Positions 41,206 to 48,409 of a stretch of 64,000 nt of DNA are shown one piece after another. The stretch lies in contig CP054186.1 of NCBI GenBank assembly GCA_015200025.1, forward strand, positions 1,302,001-1,366,000, written 5' to 3'. The first letter of the stretch is position 1. Each line of letters opens with the position of its first letter. Below the pieces are notes generated by a model. The model saw nothing but the letters and a program-made list of their open reading frames with translations. It was not told where the DNA came from and ran no database searches. This DNA comes from Phycisphaeraceae bacterium. Lineage in GTDB: Bacteria; Planctomycetota; Phycisphaerae; Phycisphaerales; UBA1924. The position numbers were made by a program, and so were the translations under genes.

Positions 41206-42942
41206 GTGCTGGTGCTGAGCGTCATCCAGGGCCCCGACAAGGGCCGCAAGTACGAACTGCCCGCCCACGAGCCCCAGCTCATCGGGCGGTCGAGCGAGGC
41301 GTTGCCCCTGAGCGACACGACGGTCTCGCGCCGGCACGCGGAGCTAACGCCCGACGACGGGGCGTGGTACATCCGCGACCTTCAGAGCCAGAACGGGACG
41401 TTCGTCAACGGGGTGAGGATCGCGCAGCGGACCAAGCTCCGCCCGGGCGACCAGGTCCGCACGGGCGCGACGCTGTTCGTGTTCGGGCAGACCGAGGTGC
41501 GTGACGCGGATGTGATCCGGGTGCTCCGCCCCGAGCAGATGGACGCGTCGATCGAGCGGACGCTCCAGAGCAACGAGGACTCGCTGGTGCTCTCGGAGCC
41601 CGAGCCCAGGGCCGCGGCGGTGGACCACCTGCGGGTGATCTACCGCCTCACGACGCTGACGGCGCGGGCGCTGGACAAGAACGAGTTGCTGAGCCAGGCG
41701 ATGGACCTGATCTTCGCGGAGTTCAAGCCCGAGCGGGGGTTCATCGTGCTGCTGCGCAAGGGAGCGGAGGAGTCTCCCGAGCCGGCGGTGGTCAAGTACG
41801 CCACCCCCCCCCGCGACACGGACGAGGCGAAGATCCACGTGAGCCGGACGATTTTCCAGCACGTGATCCGCCAGGGCGAGGGCGTGCTGTCGAGCAACGC
41901 GATGACGGACCCGAGGTTCGCGAAGGGGGACAGCGTGCAGCGCGGGCACGTGCGGAGCGCCGTCTGCTCCCCGATCCGCCACGGGGACCGGACCTTCGGC
42001 GCGATCTACATCGACTCGACCGTCGCGAACTACACCTTCACGGAGGAGCAGCTGGCCCTGATGAACGCGATCGGGCAGCACACGGGGCTGGCCCTCGCCA
42101 ACGCCGAGCTCTACCAGCAGAAGCTCCAGGCCGAGCGCCTCGCCGCGATCGGGGAGACGGTGGCGAACCTCTCTCACTCGATCAAGAACATCCTCCAGGG
42201 GCTCCGCGGGGGTGCGGACGTGGTCGAGATGGGCCTCCGCAAGGACGACCTGAAGATCGCCCGCGGCGGGTGGGCGATCCTCCAGCGGAACCTCGACCGG
42301 ATCGTGAGCCTGACGCTGAACATGCTGGCCTTCAGCCGCCAGCGCCGCGTCGAGCCGGAGGTCACGCGACTGGCGCCCCTCATCGACGAGTGCATGCAGT
42401 TGGTGGACGGGCAGGCCAAGGCCAAGCAGGTCGCGGTGCTGTCGGACGTGGACCCGGAGATGCCCCCGGTGACGGTCGACCCGCACCTGGTGCATCAGAC
42501 GCTGATGAACCTGTTGTCCAACGCGGTCGAGGCCGTCGAGCCCGGGCGGGGGGTTGTCACGGTCCGGGCGCACTACCGGGTGGGCCACCCGCCCTGGTCC
42601 CCGCCGTCGGGTGGGGGGACGGGCGGGGGCACAGCGCACGCCCTCACGCAGAGCGCCCCGCACGCGTGGGTCGAGATCGGGGTGATCGACAACGGCCCGG
42701 GCATCCCCAAGGGCAAGCAGGCCTGGGTCTTCGAGCCTTTCAACACCACCAAGGGCGTCCGCGGGACGGGCCTGGGGCTCGCCGTCGCGAGGCGCGTCGT
42801 CGAGGAGCACGGCGGGCGCATCTGGCTCGAGAGCGACGAGGGCAAAGGGGCCCAGTTCGTGTTCTGGCTCCCCGCCGATACGGCCGGGGGGGTCGATCCT
42901 TCCGCCACCACGGGTCAGAAGCCCGAACCCCGCCCGCTCTGA
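41206..42942 (+). CDS. FHA-GAF sensor histidine kinase
   Basis: A cytoplasmic sensor kinase of 578 residues from GTG 41206. The FHA domain (about 1-95) has IGRSSEALPLSDTTVSRRHAEL and QSQNGTFVNG, the phosphothreonine-binding residues Arg, Ser and Asn being conserved. A GAF domain (about 145-310) has GFIVLL, AVCSPI and GAIYIDS. The kinase core follows: H-box LSHSIKNILQG, N-box LMNLLSNAVEA, G1 DNGPGIP and G2 GTGLGLAVARR. No membrane segments are visible. A glycine-rich insertion interrupts the ATP-binding domain between the N and G1 boxes (PPSGGGTGGGTAH). No response-regulator gene is adjacent, so its partner is unknown. The FHA domain links it to Ser/Thr-kinase signalling. Confidence 0.9.
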   Translation: MLVLSVIQGPDKGRKYELPAHEPQLIGRSSEALPLSDTTVSRRHAELTPDDGAWYIRDLQSQNGTFVNGVRIAQRTKLRPGDQVRTGATLFVFGQTEVRDADVIRVLRPEQMDASIERTLQSNEDSLVLSEPEPRAAAVDHLRVIYRLTTLTARALDKNELLSQAMDLIFAEFKPERGFIVLLRKGAEESPEPAVVKYATPPRDTDEAKIHVSRTIFQHVIRQGEGVLSSNAMTDPRFAKGDSVQRGHVRSAVCSPIRHGDRTFGAIYIDSTVANYTFTEEQLALMNAIGQHTGLALANAELYQQKLQAERLAAIGETVANLSHSIKNILQGLRGGADVVEMGLRKDDLKIARGGWAILQRNLDRIVSLTLNMLAFSRQRRVEPEVTRLAPLIDECMQLVDGQAKAKQVAVLSDVDPEMPPVTVDPHLVHQTLMNLLSNAVEAVEPGRGVVTVRAHYRVGHPPWSPPSGGGTGGGTAHALTQSAPHAWVEIGVIDNGPGIPKGKQAWVFEPFNTTKGVRGTGLGLAVARRVVEEHGGRIWLESDEGKGAQFVFWLPADTAGGVDPSATTGQKPEPRPL

Positions 42943-42950
42943 CCCGATCA

Positions 42951-43784
42951 TCAGCCGCCCGACGCGCGCCGCCGCGAGCGCCGCGCCAGCACCCGATCCG
43001 CCAGCCCGGGCATCGCCGTCGCCAACGCGAGCCCCCACCGCATCGCCCGGCTCGTCCATACCTCGCCCCGAGGCCTGCGGAGGCACGCCACGACCGCGTC
43101 GGACACACGCTCGGGGGGCTGCTTCCACCGTTCGGGCGTCTGGATCGTCGATCGGCTCCCGCCCGAGCGCTGCGTCACAACCCCCGAAAATTCCGTCCGG
43201 GTCCCGATGGGATGGACCGTCGAGACGAACACGCCCGCGGGGGCCAACTCGTGCCGCAACGCCCGCCCGAAGTGGTCCTGCATCGCCTTGCTCGCCGAGT
43301 ACGCGAAATACCCCGGGAGCCCGATCTTCGAGAGGCACGACGAGCAGATGAGCACATGCCCCCGCCCGCGTGCCCTCATCCCGGGCGTGGCCGCCCGGAC
43401 CACCCACGCCGTCCCCCAGAAGTTCGTCCTCAGCAGACGCTCGATTTCGTCCTCGGGCATCTCGTCGGCACGCCCTTCCACGCCGTAGCCCGCGTTCGCG
43501 AACACCGCGTACACAGGCCCCAGCGCCCGCTCGGCCTGAGCGACGAACCCCTCGCAGGAGGCCCGGTCCGCCACGTCGCACGCGATGACCTCGGCCCGCC
43601 CGCCCATGGCGCGGATCTCCGCCGCCAGCGTATCGAGCCGGTCCACGCGCCTGGCCCCCAGCGCCACGGGCATCCCCGCCCGGGCGCACGCCAGCGCTGT
43701 CGCTCGCCCGATCCCCGCGCTCGCCCCGGTGATGGCGATGGGGAGCCCCTCGAGCGTCGCCGGGCGCACGGGCACGCCGATCAC
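42951..43784 (-). CDS. Short-chain dehydrogenase/reductase
   Basis: A classical NAD(P)-dependent SDR of 277 residues. The GTG at 43784 overlaps the stop of the PEGA gene (GTGA) and follows a GGGGAG. Motifs: TGASAGIG (cofactor glycines), an acidic CDVAD, NAG, and the catalytic Ser with YSASK (Tyr/Lys). A basic cofactor region GARRVDRL suggests NADPH. The basic C-terminal tail is preceded by a hydrophobic segment (GLALATAMPGLADRVLA), as in membrane-associated DltE/YqjQ-type SDRs. It is the last gene of the lptB-PEGA-SDR overlapping operon. Substrate unknown. Confidence 0.85.
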   Translation of the reverse strand: MIGVPVRPATLEGLPIAITGASAGIGRATALACARAGMPVALGARRVDRLDTLAAEIRAMGGRAEVIACDVADRASCEGFVAQAERALGPVYAVFANAGYGVEGRADEMPEDEIERLLRTNFWGTAWVVRAATPGMRARGRGHVLICSSCLSKIGLPGYFAYSASKAMQDHFGRALRHELAPAGVFVSTVHPIGTRTEFSGVVTQRSGGSRSTIQTPERWKQPPERVSDAVVACLRRPRGEVWTSRAMRWGLALATAMPGLADRVLARRSRRRASGG

Positions 43785-44212
43785 TCCCCGCCCGCGTGGG
43801 GCACGGCGAGCCTCGACCGCAGGGCCCCGGCCCGCTCGATCAACCCCGCCTCGAACGCGCCGCGATCCTGCGACACTTCCCGCGCCGGTTCGAGCGTGAA
43901 ATGCCACCGGACGGTCGTCGTCACGCCCCCGGGCCACGCCTCGGCCACGAGGTCCGGGCCGACGTACTCGTACCACGGCGCCGCCGCCCTGGCGCTCGTC
44001 GACAGCGGCTCGCACCCCTCGCGGGCCAGCCTCACGTCGTAGGTCCCATAGTGGACGAACGTCGCGGTCACGGGCGTCCGCCCGACCTCGAGGTCGTTGA
44101 CCCAGACGGTCGCGCCGGGGGGCTGCGAGGTGATCTCGATCCGCCGCTGGGCGCACGCGCCCAGCGCCACGAGGCACCCCGCCGACACCACGATCAGGCC
44201 CGCCCGCGTCAT
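43781..44212 (-). CDS. PEGA-domain lipoprotein
   Basis: A 143-residue lipoprotein with signal VSAGCLVALGAC (lipobox LGAC, Cys near 20). The mature part begins with a PEGA domain: ITSQPPGATVWVNDLEVGRTPVTATFVHYGTYDVRLAREG. PEGA domains are surface or periplasmic beta modules without known catalysis. The remainder is short and beta-rich. Its start overlaps the lptB stop (ATGA), and the SDR start overlaps its own stop (GTGA), so the three are translated as a coupled unit. A cell-envelope role is inferred. Confidence 0.8.
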   Translation of the reverse strand: MTRAGLIVVSAGCLVALGACAQRRIEITSQPPGATVWVNDLEVGRTPVTATFVHYGTYDVRLAREGCEPLSTSARAAAPWYEYVGPDLVAEAWPGGVTTTVRWHFTLEPAREVSQDRGAFEAGLIERAGALRSRLAVPHAGGE

Positions 44213-44973
44213 GCCGCGCTCTCCCCGGCCGGGGGGCCGAACTCGTCGCCCCGGAAGAGCGACCCCAGGTACGCCCGCTTGACCGCCTCGTCGTTGATGA
44301 GGTCCCTCGGGACGCCCTCGGCCAGCACGCGCCCCGCGTCGATGATGTACGCCCGGTCGCAGACCCTCAGCGTCTGCTGCACGTTGTGGTCCGTGATGAG
44401 GAACGCGATCCTCCCGGGCCCGTGCGCCAACGCCTTGATCTCCTTCTGAAGATCCTCGACGGCGATGGGGTCCACGCCCGAGAAGGGCTCGTCGAGCAGG
44501 ATGAGCCGCGGCCTGGTCACCAGCGCCCGCGCGATCTCCAGCTTCCGGCGCTCACCGCCCGAGCAGGTCCGCGCCTGGTGCTTGGCCTTGTGCGTCAGCC
44601 CGAACTCCGCGAGCAACGCCCCCGCCCGGACCTCCCGCTCCCGTCGCCGCAATCCCTGCGTCTCCAAGATCGCCAGGAGGTTCTGCTCGCACGTCAGGCG
44701 TTGGAAGACCGACGGCTCCTGCGAGAGGTACCCCATCCCCAGGCGAGCACGTCGGTACATCGGGAGCCCCGAGACGTCGCGCCCGTCGAAGACCGTCCGG
44801 CCGCCGTCGGCGTCGATCATCCCGATCGTCATCCGGAAACTCGTCGTCTTCCCCGCCCCGTTGCGGCCCAGCAGGCCCACGATCTCCCCCGGCTCGACGC
44901 GGAACGAGACCCCGTCCACGACCGTGCGGCCGGCGAACGACTTGCGGAGCCCTTGAGTCTCGAGCAACGGCAC
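44209..44973 (-). CDS. lptB: Lipopolysaccharide export ABC transporter ATP-binding protein
   Basis: The cytoplasmic ATPase that powers LPS extraction by LptFG. 254 residues from GTG 44973, which lies 6 nt after TACACT. Motifs: Walker A GRNGAGKTT, Q-loop LSQEPSVFQRLT, signature CSGGERRKLEIARAL, Walker B LILLDEPFSGVDP, and switch LITDHNV. The sequence GMGYLSQEPSVF and the C-terminal DRAYIIDAGRVLAEG match LptB closely. LptF/G/C/A genes are not in the window. Its presence indicates a diderm envelope. Confidence 0.9.
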   Translation of the reverse strand: MPLLETQGLRKSFAGRTVVDGVSFRVEPGEIVGLLGRNGAGKTTSFRMTIGMIDADGGRTVFDGRDVSGLPMYRRARLGMGYLSQEPSVFQRLTCEQNLLAILETQGLRRREREVRAGALLAEFGLTHKAKHQARTCSGGERRKLEIARALVTRPRLILLDEPFSGVDPIAVEDLQKEIKALAHGPGRIAFLITDHNVQQTLRVCDRAYIIDAGRVLAEGVPRDLINDEAVKRAYLGSLFRGDEFGPPAGESAA

Positions 44974-44979
44974 GGCGAC

Positions 44980-44985
44980 AGTGTA
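44980..44985 (-). promoter_or_regulatory. TACACT -10-like box, leaderless start of lptB
   Basis: TACACT ends 6 nt before the GTG at 44973. It supports this start over longer readings. Confidence 0.45.
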
Positions 44986-45032
44986 GTTCCCGCCCTCCCG
45001 CCACGCCGCCCGGCCGGTCGCCGGGCCGACGC

Positions 45033-45419
45033 TCACGCGGGGGCGCCCTTGAGCAGCCTCAGGCACATCGGGTACCTGAAAAAGCGCCCGTTGTGCGCCG
45101 CGAAGCCCGCGAACGCCGTGCCCGCCAGGCTCCCCAGCGCCACCGTCCGCTGGAGCGCGTCGCCGGACTCGTCCGGGAAGACGCTGACCGCGATGGTGTA
45201 GAACAGGCACGAGAGCTGGAAGTTCACCGCCTCCCGCCCGTGATCATCCACGAACGGCGACGCCGCCTTGTTCACCTGCCAGATGATCAGCGGAGCCACG
45301 AACGCCAGCCCCGTGACGGCCCCGCCCGAGATGAGCGCCAGCCCCGCCACGATCGCCCCGGACAGGTGGCACCACATCGCGATCTGCCGATGGCTCGTGG
45401 TGGCGCCGGGATCAACCAT
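45033..45419 (-). CDS. DUF4870-family small membrane protein
   Basis: 128 residues from ATG 45419 (GGAGTG upstream); a GTG 39 bp further up is possible. The DUF4870 pattern is seen: a first helix around WCHLSGAIVAGLALISGG, then LAFVAPLIIWQV, the signature FVDDHGREAVNFQLS, and a third helix region. Tic20-like topology with three to four helices is expected. Function unknown. It lies 59 bp upstream of lptB, which has its own promoter box. Confidence 0.75.
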   Translation of the reverse strand: MVDPGATTSHRQIAMWCHLSGAIVAGLALISGGAVTGLAFVAPLIIWQVNKAASPFVDDHGREAVNFQLSCLFYTIAVSVFPDESGDALQRTVALGSLAGTAFAGFAAHNGRFFRYPMCLRLLKGAPA

Positions 45420-45494
45420 CGCGTGGAACACTCCGTTCGACTCCTGCCCACCGGGCACCCCGCCGCACGCGGAGAGGGCCCTCCGCCCGGGGCT

Positions 45495-47159
45495 TTATTC
45501 GGAACCCGGGGAGGCCGCTTTCACCCCTCGATCAACCCCCGCCCCCGCCCCGGCCCCGGCCGACCCGGCGCCGTGGCCGGTCGTGGGCTCGGCGTCGTCG
45601 GCGATCGTCGGGGCGAGTTGGGCGAGGGTGCTCCCGCCCATGGCCCGGGCGCGAGACGCCGCGCACCCGCGGACCAGGTCCGGGTACCTCGTCCGCTCCG
45701 CGTGCTCCCACATCGGGTCCGACGCGCGGAGGATCTCGTCGACCTTGATGTCCTCGGGCGGCCTCGACAGCGTGAACGCGCGGTCGTCCTCGGCGTGCGT
45801 GACCCGGTGGAGCACGCCCGCCGCGACCAGCCGGTCCAGCAGGTCGAGCGCCACGGGCTCGGAGACGGCGAACTCCTCGGCCAGACGCCGCGAGGTCGAG
45901 GCCTCGCCCTTGCGGAATCGCCCCGTGATCACCGCGAGCATCGGGAGGGTGATCGCCGCGTCCACGATCTCGGGCCCGCCGGCCTCCTCGGGCGTCAGGA
46001 GCCTCGCGAGGGCGGCGGACCCGACCTGCTTGGCCCCCCGGTAACTCTGGAGCGCGAACGAGAGCTGCAGCCCGGCCAGGACGATCAGCCACGTGAGGTA
46101 CACCCAGAGCATGAACAGCGGGATCATCGCGAGGGCGCCGTAGAGCCGCGTGGTCCCCGCCGACCCCACGTACCCGCGGAAGCCCCACTTGCCGATCTCC
46201 CAGAGCACCGCCGCGAAGAACGCGCCGCTCACCGCCGGGCCCAGCTGCACCCGCGTGTTGGGCACCGTCGTGTAGATCACCACGAACATCAGCGTGCTGA
46301 TGCACACCGTCGCGAGGAACCCCGACGCGCCCAGCACCGCGTCCTGGAACCCCTTGCTCCCCACCACCGGCGCCAGGTCCCGCATCCACCCGATGAACTG
46401 CTCGCTCACCACGAACGACGCGAACAACAGCAAGGGCCCCAGCGTCAGCAGCGTCCAGTATTGCGTCACCCGCCTCGCCCACGACCTCGCGTGCGGCGCC
46501 CGGTACACCTGGTTGAACGACGTCTCGACCTCCACCAGCATCGACAACGCCGCGTAGATCAGCGTCGCCAGCCCGATCAGCCCGATCGTCGCGAACGGGA
46601 CCGCCCGCACCCGGTCCACCAGGTCCGTGATCAGCGCGTCCACCCGTGAAACCTCGGGCGAGTCCGGCGGGTCGCCGGGGGTCGGGGCCGCCCCCGCCAC
46701 ACCCCCCTCCCCTCCCGCCACCCCGCCTCCTGCCCCGTCAACGGCCCCGTCTCCCTCCCCGCCGCCCGCGGGCTGAGCCTGCGGCTCCACCGCGATGTCG
46801 CTGATCCCCGAGAACTTGAGCACGTTCGACACCAGCGAACGCATCTCCGCCTCGCCCCGGCTCGCCCCGAAGACCACCAGCCCGATGACCAGCACCGGGA
46901 TGAGGCTGAAAATCGTGCGGTACGACAACGCCGCCGCCATCCGTGTCAGCTGCGCCTGCATCCCGCCGCGCACCGCCAGCTTCACCACCCCGAGCCCGCC
47001 GCGGTCGCCGATCCGGACCTCCCCATACCCGAGCACCGTGCGGACCCCGCCACGCACCGCGCGGGTCACCTCTCGCGCCCCTTTGACGCGGTCAGACCCC
47101 GCCGGCGTCGCGCCGCCCCCGCCCTGTGGTTGCCCCCCCCGCGTCGATGGCTCGTCCAT
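45495..47159 (-). CDS. YihY/BrkB family membrane protein with winged-helix tail
   Basis: A 554-residue inner-membrane protein; ATG at 47159 with GAGGAG 6 nt upstream. Six transmembrane helices of the YihY family are seen: LTRMAAALSYRTIFSLIPVLVIGLVV, PFATIGLIGLATLIYAALSML, the Trp-Arg-containing family segment near VETSFNQVYRAP, WTLLTLGPLLLFAS, and RLYGALAMIPLFMLWVYLTW. A Gly/Pro/Ala-rich insertion of about 50 residues sits in the first loop. The cytosolic tail (about 400-480) has a winged-helix pattern (SRRLAEEFAVSEPVALDLLDRLVAAG), as in relatives once misnamed ribonuclease BN. The end is low-complexity. Confidence 0.85.
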   Translation of the reverse strand: MDEPSTRGGQPQGGGGATPAGSDRVKGAREVTRAVRGGVRTVLGYGEVRIGDRGGLGVVKLAVRGGMQAQLTRMAAALSYRTIFSLIPVLVIGLVVFGASRGEAEMRSLVSNVLKFSGISDIAVEPQAQPAGGGEGDGAVDGAGGGVAGGEGGVAGAAPTPGDPPDSPEVSRVDALITDLVDRVRAVPFATIGLIGLATLIYAALSMLVEVETSFNQVYRAPHARSWARRVTQYWTLLTLGPLLLFASFVVSEQFIGWMRDLAPVVGSKGFQDAVLGASGFLATVCISTLMFVVIYTTVPNTRVQLGPAVSGAFFAAVLWEIGKWGFRGYVGSAGTTRLYGALAMIPLFMLWVYLTWLIVLAGLQLSFALQSYRGAKQVGSAALARLLTPEEAGGPEIVDAAITLPMLAVITGRFRKGEASTSRRLAEEFAVSEPVALDLLDRLVAAGVLHRVTHAEDDRAFTLSRPPEDIKVDEILRASDPMWEHAERTRYPDLVRGCAASRARAMGGSTLAQLAPTIADDAEPTTGHGAGSAGAGAGAGVDRGVKAASPGSE

Positions 47160-47169
47160 GCCGATCTCC

Positions 47170-48321
47170 TCACCCGATCACACGGGGTTTGACCCGAGGC
47201 CGATCCGCGCCGCCGGCCCCCGACCCACCCTTCGCGCCTCCCGCCGCCCGCGGCGCCGCCTTCACGCCGTCTCGCTCCGGCGGGCGAATCGCGGGCACCC
47301 GCCCCCGGGCCTCGCCGCCCCCCGGCACGATCGTGCCCCGCGAGAGCCCGACGCCCGGCGACGAGGACGTCCCCGATCCCGCACGCCCCGCGACCGGGCG
47401 GCCCTCGCCCGATTCACGCTTCGCCTTCGTCAACGCCCGCAACGCCTTGACCTCCGGCCGCTCCAGCTCTCGCCACCGGCCCGCGCCCAGGCCCTTCAAC
47501 TCGATCGGCCCGAACGCCACCCGCTTCATCCGTTTCGGCGGGCAGCCCACCACCGCCAGCGCCTTGGCGATCTCCGCGTCGCGGCCTTGCCTCACCACCA
47601 CGCGAACCTCGGAGGGGTCCGGGCCCTCGGGGCTCACCTCGAGCTTGATCTTCCTCGCGCCCTCACGCTTGCCCTTCACGAACCGCGGGCCCTCCTTGCC
47701 ACGCGACTCACCTCCCCTGCCCGCACCCCCGCCTCCCCCACTCCCGCCACCGCTCCCGCCCCGTCCCTCGCCCGGCGTCCCGGGCTCGTCCACGTACACG
47801 AACACCCCCTTGGCCAGCAGCCCCGCCTTCTTCGCGTCCATCGCCCCGCCCACCTTCACCACGTAGACGCGCTCCACGCCGTACCGCGGGTGCGTCAGCC
47901 GGTTCACCACCGCGCCGTCGTTCGTGTACACCATCAGCCCCGAGGCGTCGAAGTCCATCCCGCCCACCGGGAACAGCCTGGGCCTGAGCGGGTGATCGAT
48001 CAGGTCCACCGCCCGCGGGCGGTCGTCGTCCACCCGCTCCCCCGGGGCCGTCAGCGTCCGCGCGGGCTTGTGGAGCATGATGTACACGGCCCCGGCGGGC
48101 TTGGCGAGCGGCCGACCCTGGACCTCGATCCGGTCCTGCTGGGGGTCCACGAACACCGGCAACCGCCGGACCACCTCGTCATTGACCCGAACATGACCCG
48201 CCTCGATCAACGCCTCGCACACCCGGCGGGCGCCCACCCCGGCCTCCGCCAGCACGCGCTGGAGCCGCTCCCCGCGCGATGGATCGTTCAGCGGTAACTC
48301 CGAGGGCGTACGTCTGGGCAT
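47170..48321 (-). CDS. RsuA/RluB-family pseudouridine synthase with low-complexity insertion
   Basis: Predicted 16S/23S rRNA pseudouridine synthase, 383 residues from ATG 48321. An S4 domain (about 17-65; RLQRVLAEAGVGARRVCEALI) is followed by the catalytic domain with MLHKPARTLTAP and FPVGGMDFDASGLMVYTNDG. The Asp of GMDFD is the nucleophile position, but the usual GRLD is GGMD here; the codons read GGC GGG ATG GAC, so the normally conserved Arg is missing. A Gly/Ser-rich insertion (about residues 185-220) splits the catalytic domain before the KIKLEVSPEG strand. The C-terminus is a long basic, Pro/Gly-rich tail. Which rRNA site is modified cannot be told. Confidence 0.8.
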   Translation of the reverse strand: MPRRTPSELPLNDPSRGERLQRVLAEAGVGARRVCEALIEAGHVRVNDEVVRRLPVFVDPQQDRIEVQGRPLAKPAGAVYIMLHKPARTLTAPGERVDDDRPRAVDLIDHPLRPRLFPVGGMDFDASGLMVYTNDGAVVNRLTHPRYGVERVYVVKVGGAMDAKKAGLLAKGVFVYVDEPGTPGEGRGGSGGGSGGGGGAGRGGESRGKEGPRFVKGKREGARKIKLEVSPEGPDPSEVRVVVRQGRDAEIAKALAVVGCPPKRMKRVAFGPIELKGLGAGRWRELERPEVKALRALTKAKRESGEGRPVAGRAGSGTSSSPGVGLSRGTIVPGGGEARGRVPAIRPPERDGVKAAPRAAGGAKGGSGAGGADRPRVKPRVIG

Positions 48322-48326
48322 GGTGG

Positions 48327-48332
48327 AGTCTA
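48327..48332 (-). promoter_or_regulatory. TAGACT -10-like box, leaderless start of pseudouridine synthase
   Basis: TAGACT ends 5 nt before the ATG at 48321. Confidence 0.4.
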
Positions 48333-48409
48333 GGGAGGGGTCGTTATTCAGCCCCCCGACCGCCCCGGTCCGATGCTCCAGCCCGCCCGCGAGGCCTTGG
48401 AACACCGCC

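Noticed and set aside
41344..43689. A 781-residue minus-strand frame across the FHA kinase
   Set aside because: It crosses a real two-component kinase and the convergent SDR without any recognisable domain.
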